In this document: positions 1 through 10,356 of the stretch, piece after piece
How positions within the stretch are numbered: the stretch's first letter is position 1
Layout of the letters: each line of letters begins with the position of its first letter
Assembly: GCA_016713275.1 (NCBI GenBank)
Contig: JADJPL010000004.1
Span: 62,001-126,000, forward strand
Direction: 5' to 3'
DNA length: 64,000 nucleotides
Source of the DNA: Haliscomenobacter sp.
GTDB lineage: Bacteria; Bacteroidota; Bacteroidia; Chitinophagales; Saprospiraceae
The notes under the pieces: model-generated
The model's input: the letters and a program-made list of their open reading frames with translations, nothing else
What the model was told of the DNA's origin: nothing
Database searches by the model: none
Program-made: the position numbers and the translations under genes

Positions 1-1
1 G

Positions 2-109
2 GTGGCCAAACCGGTGGCCGTGCGGTATATGTTCACCAACGACGGGGTGGGTAACGTGTTCAGCAAGGAAGGGCTGCCGGTGGCGCCGTTCCGGTCGGAT
101 ACGTGGTGA
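2..109 (+). CDS. sialate O-acetylesterase, C-terminal end (partial)
   Basis: Only the last 35 codons are inside the window; the reading frame is open from base 2 to a TGA. The tail, with KPVAVRYMF, then NVFSKEGLPVAPFRSD, matches the end of SGNH-type sialate O-acetylesterases, which remove acetyl groups from sialic acids or xylan-like glycans. The catalytic residues lie outside the window, so activity cannot be judged. It runs convergently toward the minus-strand operon that starts 10 bases further on. Confidence 0.75.
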   Translation: MAKPVAVRYMFTNDGVGNVFSKEGLPVAPFRSDTW

Positions 110-119
110 TTACGCTATT

Positions 120-1481
120 TTAGCTGGCTTTTATCCAGGCGTTGACCTCCTGCGACAGGTACATGCCCTGTCCGTCGTGGCTTACTCCTTGCACGACGAC
201 CTTTTGGCTTTTGTGCACCCCGGCATACCGGGTTTCCAGCCACTGGAACACATGTTCGCCCCGCTTGAACCGGCTGGAACCCAACCAGGTTGCTTCGCAA
301 TCCGTGGTATTTAACGTCGGATCGGCGCCGGTTCCGTTGCCGAGCAGATAGGCGATGTTGCGCTGAAGCAGCCGCGCGTTCAGGGTATCCTTGCTGATGG
401 TATTCACGTAAGCCGGGCGGTTGACAAATCCCATTGGCCAATGATTGAAGGTGGGGCAATTCGCCGGCTGGACGAACTGGCCTTTCCCTTCGTCAAATCG
501 CATATCGTCGGGGTAGTAATAATACTGGGTGTTCGCCGCGCCGTAGGAAAATTTCAACCCGGGGTACTTTGTTTCCAGGCTGTTTGCCGCTGCATAAAGC
601 TGGACGAACAACCCGCCCGAACTGTGCCCGGTGATCAGGATATTTCGCATTGCCGGAAAATGTTCCTTGTCGGCCAGGCGCTCCACCAATTGATCGATAA
701 CGCCAAAAGAGCTGACGCTCGCCAACCCGGGGGTGAGGGACGATTGCCCATCCCTCCAACTCGTAGAGGTCCAATACCACTCCCCTGCCTGGGCTTCGGA
801 ACTGTTTTTGAAGTCGGGCGCGATCAAAATGGTGTTGTCCTGAAAGTTGCCTTGCTTCAATGCGGTGGTCAGGTAGGAATAATACAGGTCGGCATCCCGG
901 TTTTGGCCATGCAATACAAGGACGGCGTGTTGAAGATTCTTCCAGCGGGCGTCTTCGAGAAAAAGAGGGAAACTGGCGTAAAAAGAAAACCGCCCGCCAC
1001 CCGGCAGGGTAACCGTTTGCAGGCACTCCCCTCCGGCGGAGACGCAAGGCGCCATTTCCATGATCAGCCCTTTTTCCATGGTGGTGAACGAAAGGCTAAG
1101 GGGTTTGTCCAACGATTCTCCGTTCTTGCCAATCGCCTGGGCGGCTACCTGTAGTTGGTAGCCCGTATTGTATTCCAGGGAATCCATGGTAAGAACGGCT
1201 TTGGACCCGGCGTTGACATAGGAGAATTGCAAGGATACCTTACCGGATGCTGCAGTAAGTGAACACGCTGTCAGGAATTTCCCTGGGTCTAACGCGCCCG
1301 AAAACGTAAGCTCAATCGTAGGTTTGATCGCTACGTTTTTTGCTCCATCCTCCAATTTCTGTCCATTGACTGCTGCCGTCAGCAGGGTCATAGATGGAAC
1401 AGAGGGTGCTTCCTTCTGGCAGGAAACGCCCAGCAAGACAAGTATCCCAAAAGCAGGAAGTATTCTTTTATGGAAACGCAT
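120..1481 (-). CDS. lipoprotein: Big_5-like domain plus alpha/beta hydrolase
   Basis: This 453-residue protein begins with a lipoprotein signal (LLGVSC, lipidated Cys at 21), so it is probably an outer-membrane or periplasmic lipoprotein. Residues about 30-135 look like a Big_5-type Ig domain ending in LSLSFTTME. Residues 140-453 look like an alpha/beta hydrolase: an HG oxyanion-type motif near 191, a GHSSG nucleophile elbow (Ser287) and a late VSHDGQG with His435. The fold is that of feruloyl-esterase or PHB-depolymerase-like enzymes (family knowledge); the substrate is unknown. It is the last gene of a minus-strand operon, 48 bases after the DctA-type transporter. Its first domain resembles the start of the lamin-tail lipoprotein two genes upstream (TLLTAAVNGQKL versus YVLQQTLNGKKV), which suggests shared architecture. 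Confidence 0.7.
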   Translation of the reverse strand: MRFHKRILPAFGILVLLGVSCQKEAPSVPSMTLLTAAVNGQKLEDGAKNVAIKPTIELTFSGALDPGKFLTACSLTAASGKVSLQFSYVNAGSKAVLTMDSLEYNTGYQLQVAAQAIGKNGESLDKPLSLSFTTMEKGLIMEMAPCVSAGGECLQTVTLPGGGRFSFYASFPLFLEDARWKNLQHAVLVLHGQNRDADLYYSYLTTALKQGNFQDNTILIAPDFKNSSEAQAGEWYWTSTSWRDGQSSLTPGLASVSSFGVIDQLVERLADKEHFPAMRNILITGHSSGGLFVQLYAAANSLETKYPGLKFSYGAANTQYYYYPDDMRFDEGKGQFVQPANCPTFNHWPMGFVNRPAYVNTISKDTLNARLLQRNIAYLLGNGTGADPTLNTTDCEATWLGSSRFKRGEHVFQWLETRYAGVHKSQKVVVQGVSHDGQGMYLSQEVNAWIKAS

Positions 1482-1496
1482 AGGAAACGGATTTTC

Positions 1497-1531
1497 AGGT
1501 TTGTTGCAGTGAGCCCCACAGCAACAAACCT
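1497..1531. terminator. hairpin between transporter and esterase genes
   Basis: Perfect 11-base arms AGGTTTGTTGC (1497-1507) and GCAACAAACCT (1521-1531) enclose a 13-base loop and overlap the transporter stop codon. Eight T residues follow on the plus strand, which would suit a plus-strand terminator, but no plus-strand gene precedes it. On the minus strand it could be an attenuator or a mRNA-stabilising stem inside the operon. Confidence 0.45.
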
Positions 1532-2788
1532 ATTTTTTTTCAACGACCCGTCTGTATTGGGCCATATCAATTTCATTCTCGCTTTTGGCAATGACGACGG
1601 CGGCTACCGTATTACCGATAAAGTTGACAATAGCCCTACCTTCGCTCATAAACCGGTCAACTCCAATAATCATCGCCAACCCTTCAATGGGTATGACCTT
1701 AATCGCGGTCAGAGTAGAAGCCAGCACCAGAAATCCACTCCCGGTAACCCCTGCCGCTCCTTTACTCGTCAGCATCAAGACGCCGATAATCGTCAATTGC
1801 TGACCCAAAGAAAGGTCAATTCCAAAAACCTGGGCCAGAAAAATAACGGCCATACTTAGGTAGATCGTGGTCCCGTCCAGGTTAAAACTGTATCCCGTAG
1901 GAACAACAAGCCCTACGACTTCTTTTTCGCATCCGGCGAGGGTGAGTTTTTCCATCACGGATGGCAGAACCGCTTCACTACTGCTGGAGCCTAACACAAT
2001 GAAAATTTCCTCTTTGACGTACCCCAGCAACTTCCATAAGCTGATTTTATAGAAGGAGCAAACCAGATTGAGCACCACAAAAATGAACAACAGTCCCGTG
2101 ATATAAAAGGTCAGCATTAAATTTCCGAGCAAAAGCAAAGAACCAAATCCAAACTTGCCAATAGTATACGCCATCCCGCCGAATGCCCCGAGCGGGCTGA
2201 TTTTCATGATGATGTGCAGGATGTTGAACAAGACCTTATTCAGCCCTTCAAACGCGCTTAGAATACCGCTCCCTGCCTGGCCCATTTTCTTCAATCCAAT
2301 GGCAAAGAGGATGCTGAAAAAAAGCACCTGGAGGATGTCGCCCTTGGCAAAAGCATCCACCACGTTAGAAGGTACAATATGCGAGAAAAACTCCCCCCAG
2401 TTGATCTGGCTGGCTTGTTCGGTATATTTGGCCACCTGGCCATTGGTTTCAAACCCTTCCGTAGACACGCCAACTCCAGGCTTAACGGTGTTTGCTACGA
2501 TCAGTCCGATGACCAGCGCCAGGGTCGTAACCAGCTCGAAATAAATCAACGCTTTCAACCCGACGCGCCCCACCTTGCCCAAATTTCCCGCGCCCGCTAT
2601 TCCGGATACGATGGTCAGGAAAATGACCGGCGCAATAACCATCCGGATCATATTGATGAAGGTATCGCTGATCAGCTTGGCTGCGCCGGCAAAGCCCGGA
2701 AACAGCCATCCGGTAAGGACACCCAGAACGATGCCCAGAAGGACCTGGACATAAAGGATTTTAAAATACTTCATCTGGAAACGCATTG
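1530..2788 (-). CDS. DctA/GltP-family dicarboxylate/amino-acid:cation symporter
   Basis: An inner-membrane secondary transporter of the DAACS family, which takes up C4-dicarboxylates or acidic amino acids with protons or sodium. Visible family marks are the N-terminal LLGIVLGVLTGW helix, the IAPVIFLTIVSGIA segment, the serine-rich re-entrant hairpin SSSSEAVLP, and GYSFNLDGTTIY, the equivalent of the NMDGT substrate/ion-binding motif. Length is about 415-420 residues, normal for the family. The open frame continues upstream, but the hydrophobic start at MRFQMKYFK is the natural one (ATG at 2788 or 2776). It is the second-last gene of the operon. Together with the DASS transporter at the other end it suggests that the operon handles organic acids. 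Confidence 0.85.
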
Positions 2789-2878
2789 AGAAATGCAGGG
2801 AATTGCGGACAAAAGGAAAAAGAAAGCCGGGATTTTTCTCAAAAGGATATTTTTGCCTGCTTGCGAAAAAACACCCTT

Positions 2879-4771
2879 TTAAAACCAATCCCGGCCTTCC
2901 CATCGAAGCTTGGATCCATCCACCCGGGTTCCCGGCGAGTAAGCCAGGGCCCCATTCGCCGTTTTGTGCAGGACAAACCCTCCGGTAATGTCCGGCGAGC
3001 GGGTCACGGATTGATCTATGCCAAAGTTGATCCCTGCAGCGTCGGTTGCCGAATTAAAGGTCAGGAACACGTTGCCGTTTTTATCCTTGATGGTAATGAC
3101 ATCGCTGGCGTTGGACAGGTTCATATCCCCCGTCGTTGTAACGCCCGTTTGGGCCCCACCAAAAGCGCCGGTTGGCGTCCCTCCGCCAAACAATACGTAC
3201 ACCCCTTTGGGCGGCACCACGGTATTGGCAGGAAAAACGTGCCGGGGGGTGTTTGCCGCCAGACCGGTTTCATCAAAGAGCGTGAACCCGCTTAAGTCGA
3301 CGGCGATCTTCTGATCGTTGTAAAATTCGATGAACTCATCGGCAGAAGCGCTGCGGGTTCCGTCGCCGTTGGCGTCTCCGGCCAGGTCATTCGGCGGATC
3401 GAACAAGACCTCGTTGATGATAAAGCCTTTGCCTGGCGGCTCAGCAGCAGCGAAAGGCTGGCCGCTGGTCTTGGTACCGGGAGAATAGGCCAGCGCCGGA
3501 TTGGCTTCTGTATGGGCTGTATACGGACCGTTTATGTCTGGCGAACGGGTAATGGACTTGTTGGCATTGAAATCCAGTCCGGCCCCATCTGTAGCCGTAC
3601 TAAACGTGAGAAAAACCTTCCCATCCCGGTCCTTAAGGATGGCCATATCTCCCGCGTTATTCAGATTGAGGTTGGAGGTGGTCGCTACGCCTACCTGAGC
3701 CGTACCAAAATCCCCCGTAGGCCTTCCCCCGCCAAAAAGGACGTATACCCCTCCAGGAGGCACTTTGGTATTCGCAGGAAAAACATGCCGGGGCGTATTG
3801 GTCGCCAGGTTGGTTTCATCAAACACCGTGAAACCGCTTAAATCGACTTCCTTATCGGAATCGTTGATGAATTCGATAAACTCGTCTTCGGAAGGAGAGC
3901 GGGTTCCGTCCCGGTTGGCATCGCTTACGAGACCATCCGGCGGATCAAACAGGATTTCGTTGATAATGAAACCCTGATCGGCAATCCCGTCTCCATTGCT
4001 ATCGATATCGTCGTCCAAAATCCCAAGGGTCACCACTTGCGGGGTAAGCTCAATCGCGTTGACAATACTGGAAATACGCACGATGACCGTCTCTTCGCCT
4101 TCGGTGGTATTATCCTGAACCGAGGTAATCGTGATCGTCCCGGTTTTGCCGCCTACCGGAATAGTAATACTGGTTGCGCTGGCGCTATAATCCGAGCCGC
4201 CTGCCGTCCCTTCAAACGCCAAATTGACCGTCACCGGTTCCAGGGCGTCTTCGCTCAACGTCGCAGTAACCGTGGAAATACCCGCAGCTTCCGCCAGTTT
4301 AAGCACATCGGCAGAAAGCGCAACGTTGGCAGGCACAAAGGCTTTGGTAGTGAACTTCAACGCGAAGGGTTCTTTGAGTTCTTCCTCTCCGTTCCCAAAT
4401 TTGCCTGGATTTACAGAAATCGTATAGGCGGTTTCATATCCCAACCGGGTTTTGTTCGTCAGGGTGATCGTCGAATTGGTATTCGAATACGCGATGTAGA
4501 ACGCCACCGCGCCGGAAGGCCCCGTAAATGAAAGGGCTTCCTGAAACTTGGCCGTATTGAGGGTATGGGAAAAGACGATTTCGATACTTACTTTGGTATC
4601 GATCCCGGTAGCCCCGCTGGCCACTTTCTTCCCATTCAGGGTTTGCTGCAAGACGTAGATGGTGCTGTAGTCGATATCCAACGCGTCTTTGGAACAGGTG
4701 AATGCCAGCAGGGACAGGAAAATGGCCCCGGCATACCTGGCTAAGATCGAACGATTTAACAAGCCTTTCAT
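2879..4771 (-). CDS. lipoprotein with Calx-beta and two lamin-tail domains
   Basis: A 630-residue surface or periplasmic lipoprotein: the start MKGLLNRSILARY gives a signal ending LLAFTC (Cys26). The open frame runs further upstream, but that part lacks a signal peptide. Order of domains: a Big_5-like domain (about 30-145), a Calx-beta-like domain (TEGEETVIVRISS), then two lamin-tail (LTD) domains that each begin FIINE-LFDPP, carry a DAN-DGTRS calcium-type loop and continue DEFIEF, DLSGFT. The two LTD copies are near-identical, so they arose by internal tandem duplication. LTD domains in secreted bacterial proteins are usually attached to nucleases, hydrolases or adhesins; here no enzyme domain is visible. 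It sits between the SGNH esterase and the DctA-type gene and may hold the substrate or a partner at the surface (inference). Confidence 0.7.
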   Translation of the reverse strand: MKGLLNRSILARYAGAIFLSLLAFTCSKDALDIDYSTIYVLQQTLNGKKVASGATGIDTKVSIEIVFSHTLNTAKFQEALSFTGPSGAVAFYIAYSNTNSTITLTNKTRLGYETAYTISVNPGKFGNGEEELKEPFALKFTTKAFVPANVALSADVLKLAEAAGISTVTATLSEDALEPVTVNLAFEGTAGGSDYSASATSITIPVGGKTGTITITSVQDNTTEGEETVIVRISSIVNAIELTPQVVTLGILDDDIDSNGDGIADQGFIINEILFDPPDGLVSDANRDGTRSPSEDEFIEFINDSDKEVDLSGFTVFDETNLATNTPRHVFPANTKVPPGGVYVLFGGGRPTGDFGTAQVGVATTSNLNLNNAGDMAILKDRDGKVFLTFSTATDGAGLDFNANKSITRSPDINGPYTAHTEANPALAYSPGTKTSGQPFAAAEPPGKGFIINEVLFDPPNDLAGDANGDGTRSASADEFIEFYNDQKIAVDLSGFTLFDETGLAANTPRHVFPANTVVPPKGVYVLFGGGTPTGAFGGAQTGVTTTGDMNLSNASDVITIKDKNGNVFLTFNSATDAAGINFGIDQSVTRSPDITGGFVLHKTANGALAYSPGTRVDGSKLRWEGRDWF

Positions 4772-4829
4772 AGGTTCTTTTTTTCGTGTTAGGGCAAAAA
4801 CCCGGATGCGTTTTTGCGAAAAAATGGCA

Positions 4830-5621
4830 TCAATTCTTTGGCGTTTTTCCTTTAAAGCGCGGGAGGCCGGACTCGTCGACCAACTGCCGGAAAAAGGCGG
4901 CGTCCTCCTCTGCAAGGATAGACAGGTACAAATTTTCTCCGTTCTGGTCCTTGGTTTGCAATCGGTTCGGTATAGAGGCAGCTTTCTGTCCGGTAAGTTT
5001 TTTGAAAAAGATCAGTCCGATCAGGTAGGTAGCTTCCGGGGAAGGATGCTTATCGTCCGAATACATATCCAGGTCGGGCCGGAGCCGGCGCACTTCGCTC
5101 CAAATGGGCCCAACCGGGGCTATATCCGTTCCGGTTTCTGCGCCCAGGCGGGTATACCCTTCGGTGATAGCCTTCTGCTGAAGGGGATTAGAGTGGTAGG
5201 CCCAGGTAAGGAAAAGCAAGGGTTCCGCTCCGGACGTCCGAACGGCTTCGATCCATTTTTTTCCGTAGTCATCAAATTGCACCGGCTGGTCGATGGCGCC
5301 GGTGCTATGGTTCTGGAGCACGACGACGTCCCATTTTCCCTCCTTGACCATCGCCTGAGTGGAGAGCCCCTTTTCTCCTTTCCAGTGCTGCTCCCAGGTA
5401 GCGCCGCCAGCGGTCGATTGCCGGATGCGCATCGGGATTCCCTGGGAAGCTGCCATCGCGCCAACCACTTGCGGGAGATTCCAGTAAAAGGTGAAGCTGT
5501 TGCCCACGAACAGGACATCCAGGGTGTCCCTCTGCTGGGAATACCCCAGAAAAGGGAGTAGCGCCATCGCAGCGAAAAGAAACCAGCGCTGCGGTGAAGT
5601 AATGAACAGGAAATGTTTCAT
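4830..5621 (-). CDS. secreted SGNH-type hydrolase (DUF4886-like)
   Basis: A 263-residue protein with an N-terminal signal (FAAMALLPFLGYSQ). It shows the GNSFT block I of SGNH/DUF4886 hydrolases (Ser42), a block III-like VLQNHS (about 102-106) and a C-terminal SDDKHPS with Asp189 and His192 in the DxxH arrangement. Such enzymes cleave acyl or acetyl esters. The start lies 2 bases from the SusD stop codon, so it is tightly coupled to the SusCD pair and probably trims the imported or surface-bound substrate. The exact substrate cannot be read from the sequence. Confidence 0.75.
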   Translation of the reverse strand: MKHFLFITSPQRWFLFAAMALLPFLGYSQQRDTLDVLFVGNSFTFYWNLPQVVGAMAASQGIPMRIRQSTAGGATWEQHWKGEKGLSTQAMVKEGKWDVVVLQNHSTGAIDQPVQFDDYGKKWIEAVRTSGAEPLLFLTWAYHSNPLQQKAITEGYTRLGAETGTDIAPVGPIWSEVRRLRPDLDMYSDDKHPSPEATYLIGLIFFKKLTGQKAASIPNRLQTKDQNGENLYLSILAEEDAAFFRQLVDESGLPRFKGKTPKN

Positions 5622-5623
5622 GA

Positions 5624-7047
5624 TTACTTGTTTACGGCAGTTACGTCAAATAATCCAGGAATAGGGTTGGGCACGTTGACATTCCGGTCGATCTCCGTTT
5701 GCGGATACAGGAAACGCTGAGGGAGCAGATTGCCTTTGTTTGGAATGACTTTCACCCTTACCGCCGCTTCCTTTCCCGTACGGCGGGTATCGTTAAACCC
5801 TTCGATCTGGCCGAAAAAGGTCACATACCGTTCTTCGAGGATTTCCCTCAACAACGCGTTGTCGGCGCTTAGATTATCCGGGTTTCGATGCCTCCGGGAG
5901 CAAAATCGGCTTCCGTGTAGGCATCGTATTTCAGCTGGGCCAAATTGGGCTTGGTCAGGTAACCGCCTGTTGCCATGAATGCCCGGAACGCGTTGAGGCG
6001 CTGCAGGCCAACGGCAAACCCCTGAGACCGGAAACCAGCTTCTGCCAGAATCAGCAGGTTTTCCTGGTAGGTCACCATAGCAGAGGGGGCGGTTTGAGCG
6101 GCGTACTTATCCGCCAGGGTATTGGGTTGAACGCCGACGTTGGTCGTGCGGAAGAGGAAATCGTAGCGCGCCCGTTCGTCTGTTTTGGCATTTCCGCGGT
6201 AGTTTTGCGGGATTGGATTGACCGCCGCGTTGGCCTGGATAAGGCTGGCCATGAAATTGGACGTTTTAAGATCTGCAGCCCGAACATTGATGGCAAAAAA
6301 CAGGTAATTCAGATTGGACTCATCCAATCCGGTCCCGTGGGAAGAATACAGACTGTTTTTAAAGGCGCTTACTCCCTTACTTGCCGCTGTAAACGCGGCG
6401 GCGTAATCGCGGGTATGCATGAAATACCTGGCTTTCAGCGTATACGCTACCTCCTTCCAGGGCGCTGGATTTCCATCGAAATAAATCTCCGCGCCGGCAG
6501 CGGGCCTGCCGGTTCCGCTTTCCAGGTTGACGATAGCCTGATCCAGCAGGTTTTGGAGCTTCCCGTAGATGGAGACCTGATCCTCAAATACCGGATGTTC
6601 GATCTCGATCTTTGCCGCTTCTTCAAAAGGGACGTCCCCGTATAAAGAGGTTACGGTGCCGATGATCTGGGCCTGAAGCACCTGAAGTATCCCTTTGGTG
6701 ATGGGGCCAATCGCTTCAGCTTCGGCGGCTTTTTCCGCTTCTACGGCGTTTCGGTATGCGTCGATGTATGCGTCTGACCACTGTGGGTCAAAATTGGCGG
6801 TCGTGAGGTTGTATTCGCTGAACCCCAGGTGCTGACGGTCTATTCCAGTAAAATACCCACAGAAAATTCCCGCTTTACGGGCGGTTTCTCCGGTTTGTAA
6901 AATGATGTTGCCCACTTCGGCGCCAGTGAGGACGTACTGATAGGAAGCACTGGTCGGGTTGTTGGGATCCTCATTGATCCCTTCGACGAGATCGCTGCAG
7001 GAAAATCCCAGAAAAAGAAGCACCGCGGTTATGATAAATGGTTTCAT
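5624..7047 (-). CDS. SusD/RagB-like lipoprotein, one frameshift
   Basis: A nutrient-binding lipoprotein that caps the SusC channel on the outer membrane. The signal FLGFSC gives lipidated Cys17. The first frame (5869-7047) shows SusD features: NEDPNNPT, FDPQWSDAY, LYGDVPFEEA, TYQENLLILAEA. It stops just after PGGIETRII. The coherent end, NPDNLSADNALLREILEE then YVTFFGQIEGFNDTRR, is in another frame (5624 to about 5890). Adding one T to the T-run at 5883-5885 restores GGIENPDNLSADNALL, so one base has been lost there, most likely a sequence error. The gene follows SusC by 28 bases. Confidence 0.85.
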
Positions 7048-7075
7048 ATCGAATCAGATTGATGCATTAAAGGAA

Positions 7076-10000
7076 TTAAAGGTTGACAAGCACGCTGAAC
7101 AGGTACGATTTGGTACTCGGGTTGTTGAAATACTCCATACCCCGGGCAACATCTACCCCCGAAAGGTTGGTATCCGGATCGGTTCCTTCGAAATTGGTCC
7201 ACAATACGAGGTTTCTGCCGGTCAGAGAGAATTCGACCGAACTCAATCCGACGCGCTGCTTGAGCCATGGAGCGCGCAAGGTGTAGGAAAGCGTCAACTC
7301 CCGCAACCGGGTCCAGGAGCCGTCTTCGATATAGAGCTCGTCAATGGCGTTGCTGAAGAAGCCGCCGCCAGAATTGTACCACACTTCGGTTAACGCTACC
7401 GGCCCGGCGCCAAAATCGCCTACTTTGCCGCGGAAAGTGGTACCGATAGGGATGATCTTCCCCGAATAATCTTTCAGGTTCCGGATGGCGGTTACCTCAT
7501 TGCCGGAGTCCTTCCATCGGCCCAGGTCGTAAAGCACGGCTTTGGTGCCCGCATAAATATCTGCACCCTGGTAGGTTTCGAAGAGGACCGATAAGCGGAA
7601 ATTTTTGAAACTCCAGCCCGAGGTTAGCGACCCCTGCCAATCGGGGTTGGGATCGCCGATCACCCCTTCCGTCAGGTCCTGGCGGGGAAATCCATTTTCG
7701 TCAAAAACGATGGAACCGTCTTCGTTGCGCTGGATTCTCGATCCCCACAATACGCCCAGTGGCTGTCCTTCCACTGCCCGGGCGCTGACGGCGGCAAGCC
7801 CGCCCAGGTTAATGGAAGCGACTCCCTGCATATCCACCACCGTGTTCTTTACGCTCGTGAAGTTGGCCGAGAGGTCCCAGTCGAAATTTTTTGACCGAAC
7901 CAGTTGGTATCCCAGGTCCAGTTCGATCCCTTCATTCTGGATTTCCGCCCCATTCGAATACACGTCGGTGTACCCGCGGGAGTTGGCCACCGGGAAATCC
8001 AGCAACACGTCCACCGTGCGGTTATTGAAATAGGTGCCGCTCAAGGAAAGACGGTCTTTCAGGAAACGCAGATCAGCTCCGGCTTCAAACTCTTTCTTGC
8101 GCTCCGGCCGGAGGGCGGAGTTGCCGCGGGTGGAACTGGGTACAAATCCGCCGTTTCCATAGAGGCCGAGACTCAGGTTTCCTCCGTATTGATCGCTGAA
8201 AGCAGGAGATACGTATACGTTCGAGGTATTGAAGCGGGCGGGCTGAACGCCTACTTCGCCGTAGGAAAGACGCAATTTGCCAAAAGAGAACGTCTCGTTT
8301 TCCAGTCCGCCAAGTTTGGAAAACTGCCAGGCGAGGGAGGCCGACGGGAAGAGGAAGGTATTATCTGCGGCATCGCCAAAGGTGGAAGCCGACTCAACCC
8401 GCACCGTTCCTGTTAGATAGAGCATATCCCATCCGGAAAGGCCCATGGAAGAATACACCGCGGCAGTGCGCTCCCTTCCCTGGGAGCTGATCGTAGTTAC
8501 GTTTTCCGGGAGGGCATTGTCTTTGTCCCGCACCCCGCCGGCTACATCGGCAAACTGGATAAAATTCACGGTATTCACCCCGTTTACGGTAAGGGAGCGG
8601 CTATTGTAGTTAAAGCCCACGAGGAGGTTTCCGTTCAGGTTTTTGGCGAGTTTGCGGTTGGCTTTGGCGATGTAGTCCATGTTAAAGATCGTACTAGACG
8701 CCAGGGTTTGTTCGTAAAGGCCGATAGAGAAAGCGCCCGCAGCTGATCCCGGAGTATAAAACTCGTTTTTCTGTTCGCTGTAAAAATCAATGCCTACGCG
8801 TCCGATAAGATCCACCCACGACAACGGGGAAGCTGTCAGTTCAAAGCTGGAGATAAAGCGATCCACCCGGGCTTTGTTTTCCTGCTCATTGAGCGTCCAG
8901 GAAGGGTTGTTGTAGGTGGGGGTGTTGTCACCGCCCAGATACTCCAGATACGACCGGTGCCGGTTGGTAGCAGGAGAAGCGGTGGAATTGGCATAGTAGC
9001 TCCCGCGATAGCCGGTGTTGTCAAAATCCGGCGGCGTACGCAAAAGCCCGAGGTGGAGACCGGAAGAGGTGGCGCCTTTAAGGATCCGGTTGGAGCCGGT
9101 GCGCGTATAGGTGGATTTGGTGTTTAATTTGATCTTGTCCGATAGCAAGTGGGAGGAGTTGAGGCGGGCAGTGGTGCGCCGGTAGTCCGAATTGTTGCGG
9201 ATGATGCCCTGCTGGTCGAGGTCGCTCAGGCTGAAAAATACATTGCTTCGGTCGTTTCCTCCGGTAAGGCTGAGGCTGTTTTCCAAAAACTGCCCGTTGC
9301 TGAACACCTGATCAAAGTTGGAATCGTCGTAAATAGTCTGGGAGTTCTTTTTCAGAATAGGATAGTAAGTGGTCCCGTTCTGGTCCACGAAGAACGCGCC
9401 GGAGGTGTTGTACTCATCCGGGCCGCCGGAGCGGTTGGCGATCTTGTCGCCCCAGGAATCGCGGGCGCGCGGGTTGAACACCCCGTTGTCCCCCTGGCCG
9501 AAAGCTGTTTGCAGCGGGAAACGCTCGTTGATAACGTCCAGCGAATACGTAGATCTAAGGGAAACCGATAACTTCTGGCCGAATTTCCCGCTTTTGGTCG
9601 TAATCAGGATAACTCCACCGAGGGCCTGAGTGCCATAAAGCGCCGCGGCGGAGGCGCCTTTGAGTACGGTGATGCTTTCGATATCGTTGGGGTTGATGTC
9701 GTTCAAACGCGATTCCGGGTTTACGCCCGTGCTGCTGCTGTTGCCCCGGACGTCGTTGCTGATCGGTATGCCGTCGAGCACGATCAGCGGCTGGTTGTCG
9801 CGGGTGATCGTCGAAAGCCCCCGGATCTGGATGTAAGCGCCTGCGCCAGGGTCGCTGGAGTTGCGGGAAATCCGCACCCCCGAGGATTTGCCCGAAAGCG
9901 ATCCCAAAAAGGTGGACTCACCGGATCCGGTAATCGCTTGCCCGCCCACATTGGAGCTGGCATACCCCAGAACGTCTTTGTTTTCCTGTAAACCCAAGGC

Positions 10001-10327
10001 AGTGACTACGATTTCGCCAAGCAAGCCAATTTCCTCTTCCATGACGATATCGATGACCTGGTCTGTGCCGACAGGCCGCACAACTGTTTTCAAGCCTACG
10101 TAACTAAAGACCAGAACGGCGGCATCACCTGCCACTTCCATTTCGTAGGCCCCGTCAATCGACGTGACCGTCCCGTTGGTCGTCCCTTCTTCCAGTACGG
10201 TCACCCCGATCAGCGGGGCGCCCTGCGCGTCGTTGACCACGCCTTTAACCGTGCGCTGGCCAAAGGCCGTTCCCTGGAAAAACAACGCCAGGAAGGCGAT
10301 CGCAAATAAACATTTTGGTTTTTGCAT
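7076..10327 (-). CDS. SusC/RagA-type TonB-dependent outer-membrane receptor
   Basis: A 1083-residue outer-membrane importer with signal peptide (FFQGTAFGQ), a carboxypeptidase-D-like N-terminal domain (VKGVVNDAQGAPLIGVTV, about 28-105), a plug domain with the SusC signature IQIRGLSTITRDNQPLIV and LDGIPI, then a long 22-strand barrel ending in hydrophobic FSVLVNL, as is usual for outer-membrane proteins. Energy comes from TonB-ExbBD. It lies 28 bases upstream of SusD and 29 bases downstream of the DASS transporter, and forms the core of the uptake operon. I see no glycoside hydrolase in the operon, unlike a classical polysaccharide utilisation locus. Confidence 0.93.
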   Translation of the reverse strand: MQKPKCLFAIAFLALFFQGTAFGQRTVKGVVNDAQGAPLIGVTVLEEGTTNGTVTSIDGAYEMEVAGDAAVLVFSYVGLKTVVRPVGTDQVIDIVMEEEIGLLGEIVVTALGLQENKDVLGYASSNVGGQAITGSGESTFLGSLSGKSSGVRISRNSSDPGAGAYIQIRGLSTITRDNQPLIVLDGIPISNDVRGNSSSTGVNPESRLNDINPNDIESITVLKGASAAALYGTQALGGVILITTKSGKFGQKLSVSLRSTYSLDVINERFPLQTAFGQGDNGVFNPRARDSWGDKIANRSGGPDEYNTSGAFFVDQNGTTYYPILKKNSQTIYDDSNFDQVFSNGQFLENSLSLTGGNDRSNVFFSLSDLDQQGIIRNNSDYRRTTARLNSSHLLSDKIKLNTKSTYTRTGSNRILKGATSSGLHLGLLRTPPDFDNTGYRGSYYANSTASPATNRHRSYLEYLGGDNTPTYNNPSWTLNEQENKARVDRFISSFELTASPLSWVDLIGRVGIDFYSEQKNEFYTPGSAAGAFSIGLYEQTLASSTIFNMDYIAKANRKLAKNLNGNLLVGFNYNSRSLTVNGVNTVNFIQFADVAGGVRDKDNALPENVTTISSQGRERTAAVYSSMGLSGWDMLYLTGTVRVESASTFGDAADNTFLFPSASLAWQFSKLGGLENETFSFGKLRLSYGEVGVQPARFNTSNVYVSPAFSDQYGGNLSLGLYGNGGFVPSSTRGNSALRPERKKEFEAGADLRFLKDRLSLSGTYFNNRTVDVLLDFPVANSRGYTDVYSNGAEIQNEGIELDLGYQLVRSKNFDWDLSANFTSVKNTVVDMQGVASINLGGLAAVSARAVEGQPLGVLWGSRIQRNEDGSIVFDENGFPRQDLTEGVIGDPNPDWQGSLTSGWSFKNFRLSVLFETYQGADIYAGTKAVLYDLGRWKDSGNEVTAIRNLKDYSGKIIPIGTTFRGKVGDFGAGPVALTEVWYNSGGGFFSNAIDELYIEDGSWTRLRELTLSYTLRAPWLKQRVGLSSVEFSLTGRNLVLWTNFEGTDPDTNLSGVDVARGMEYFNNPSTKSYLFSVLVNL

Positions 10328-10356
10328 GGTGTTGCTGATTTTTCTAATGACAATAC

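Noticed and set aside
1497..1531. Definite rho-independent terminator for the operon
   Set aside because: The T-run is on the wrong strand for the minus-strand genes and the last gene lies beyond it; kept only as a low-confidence hairpin.
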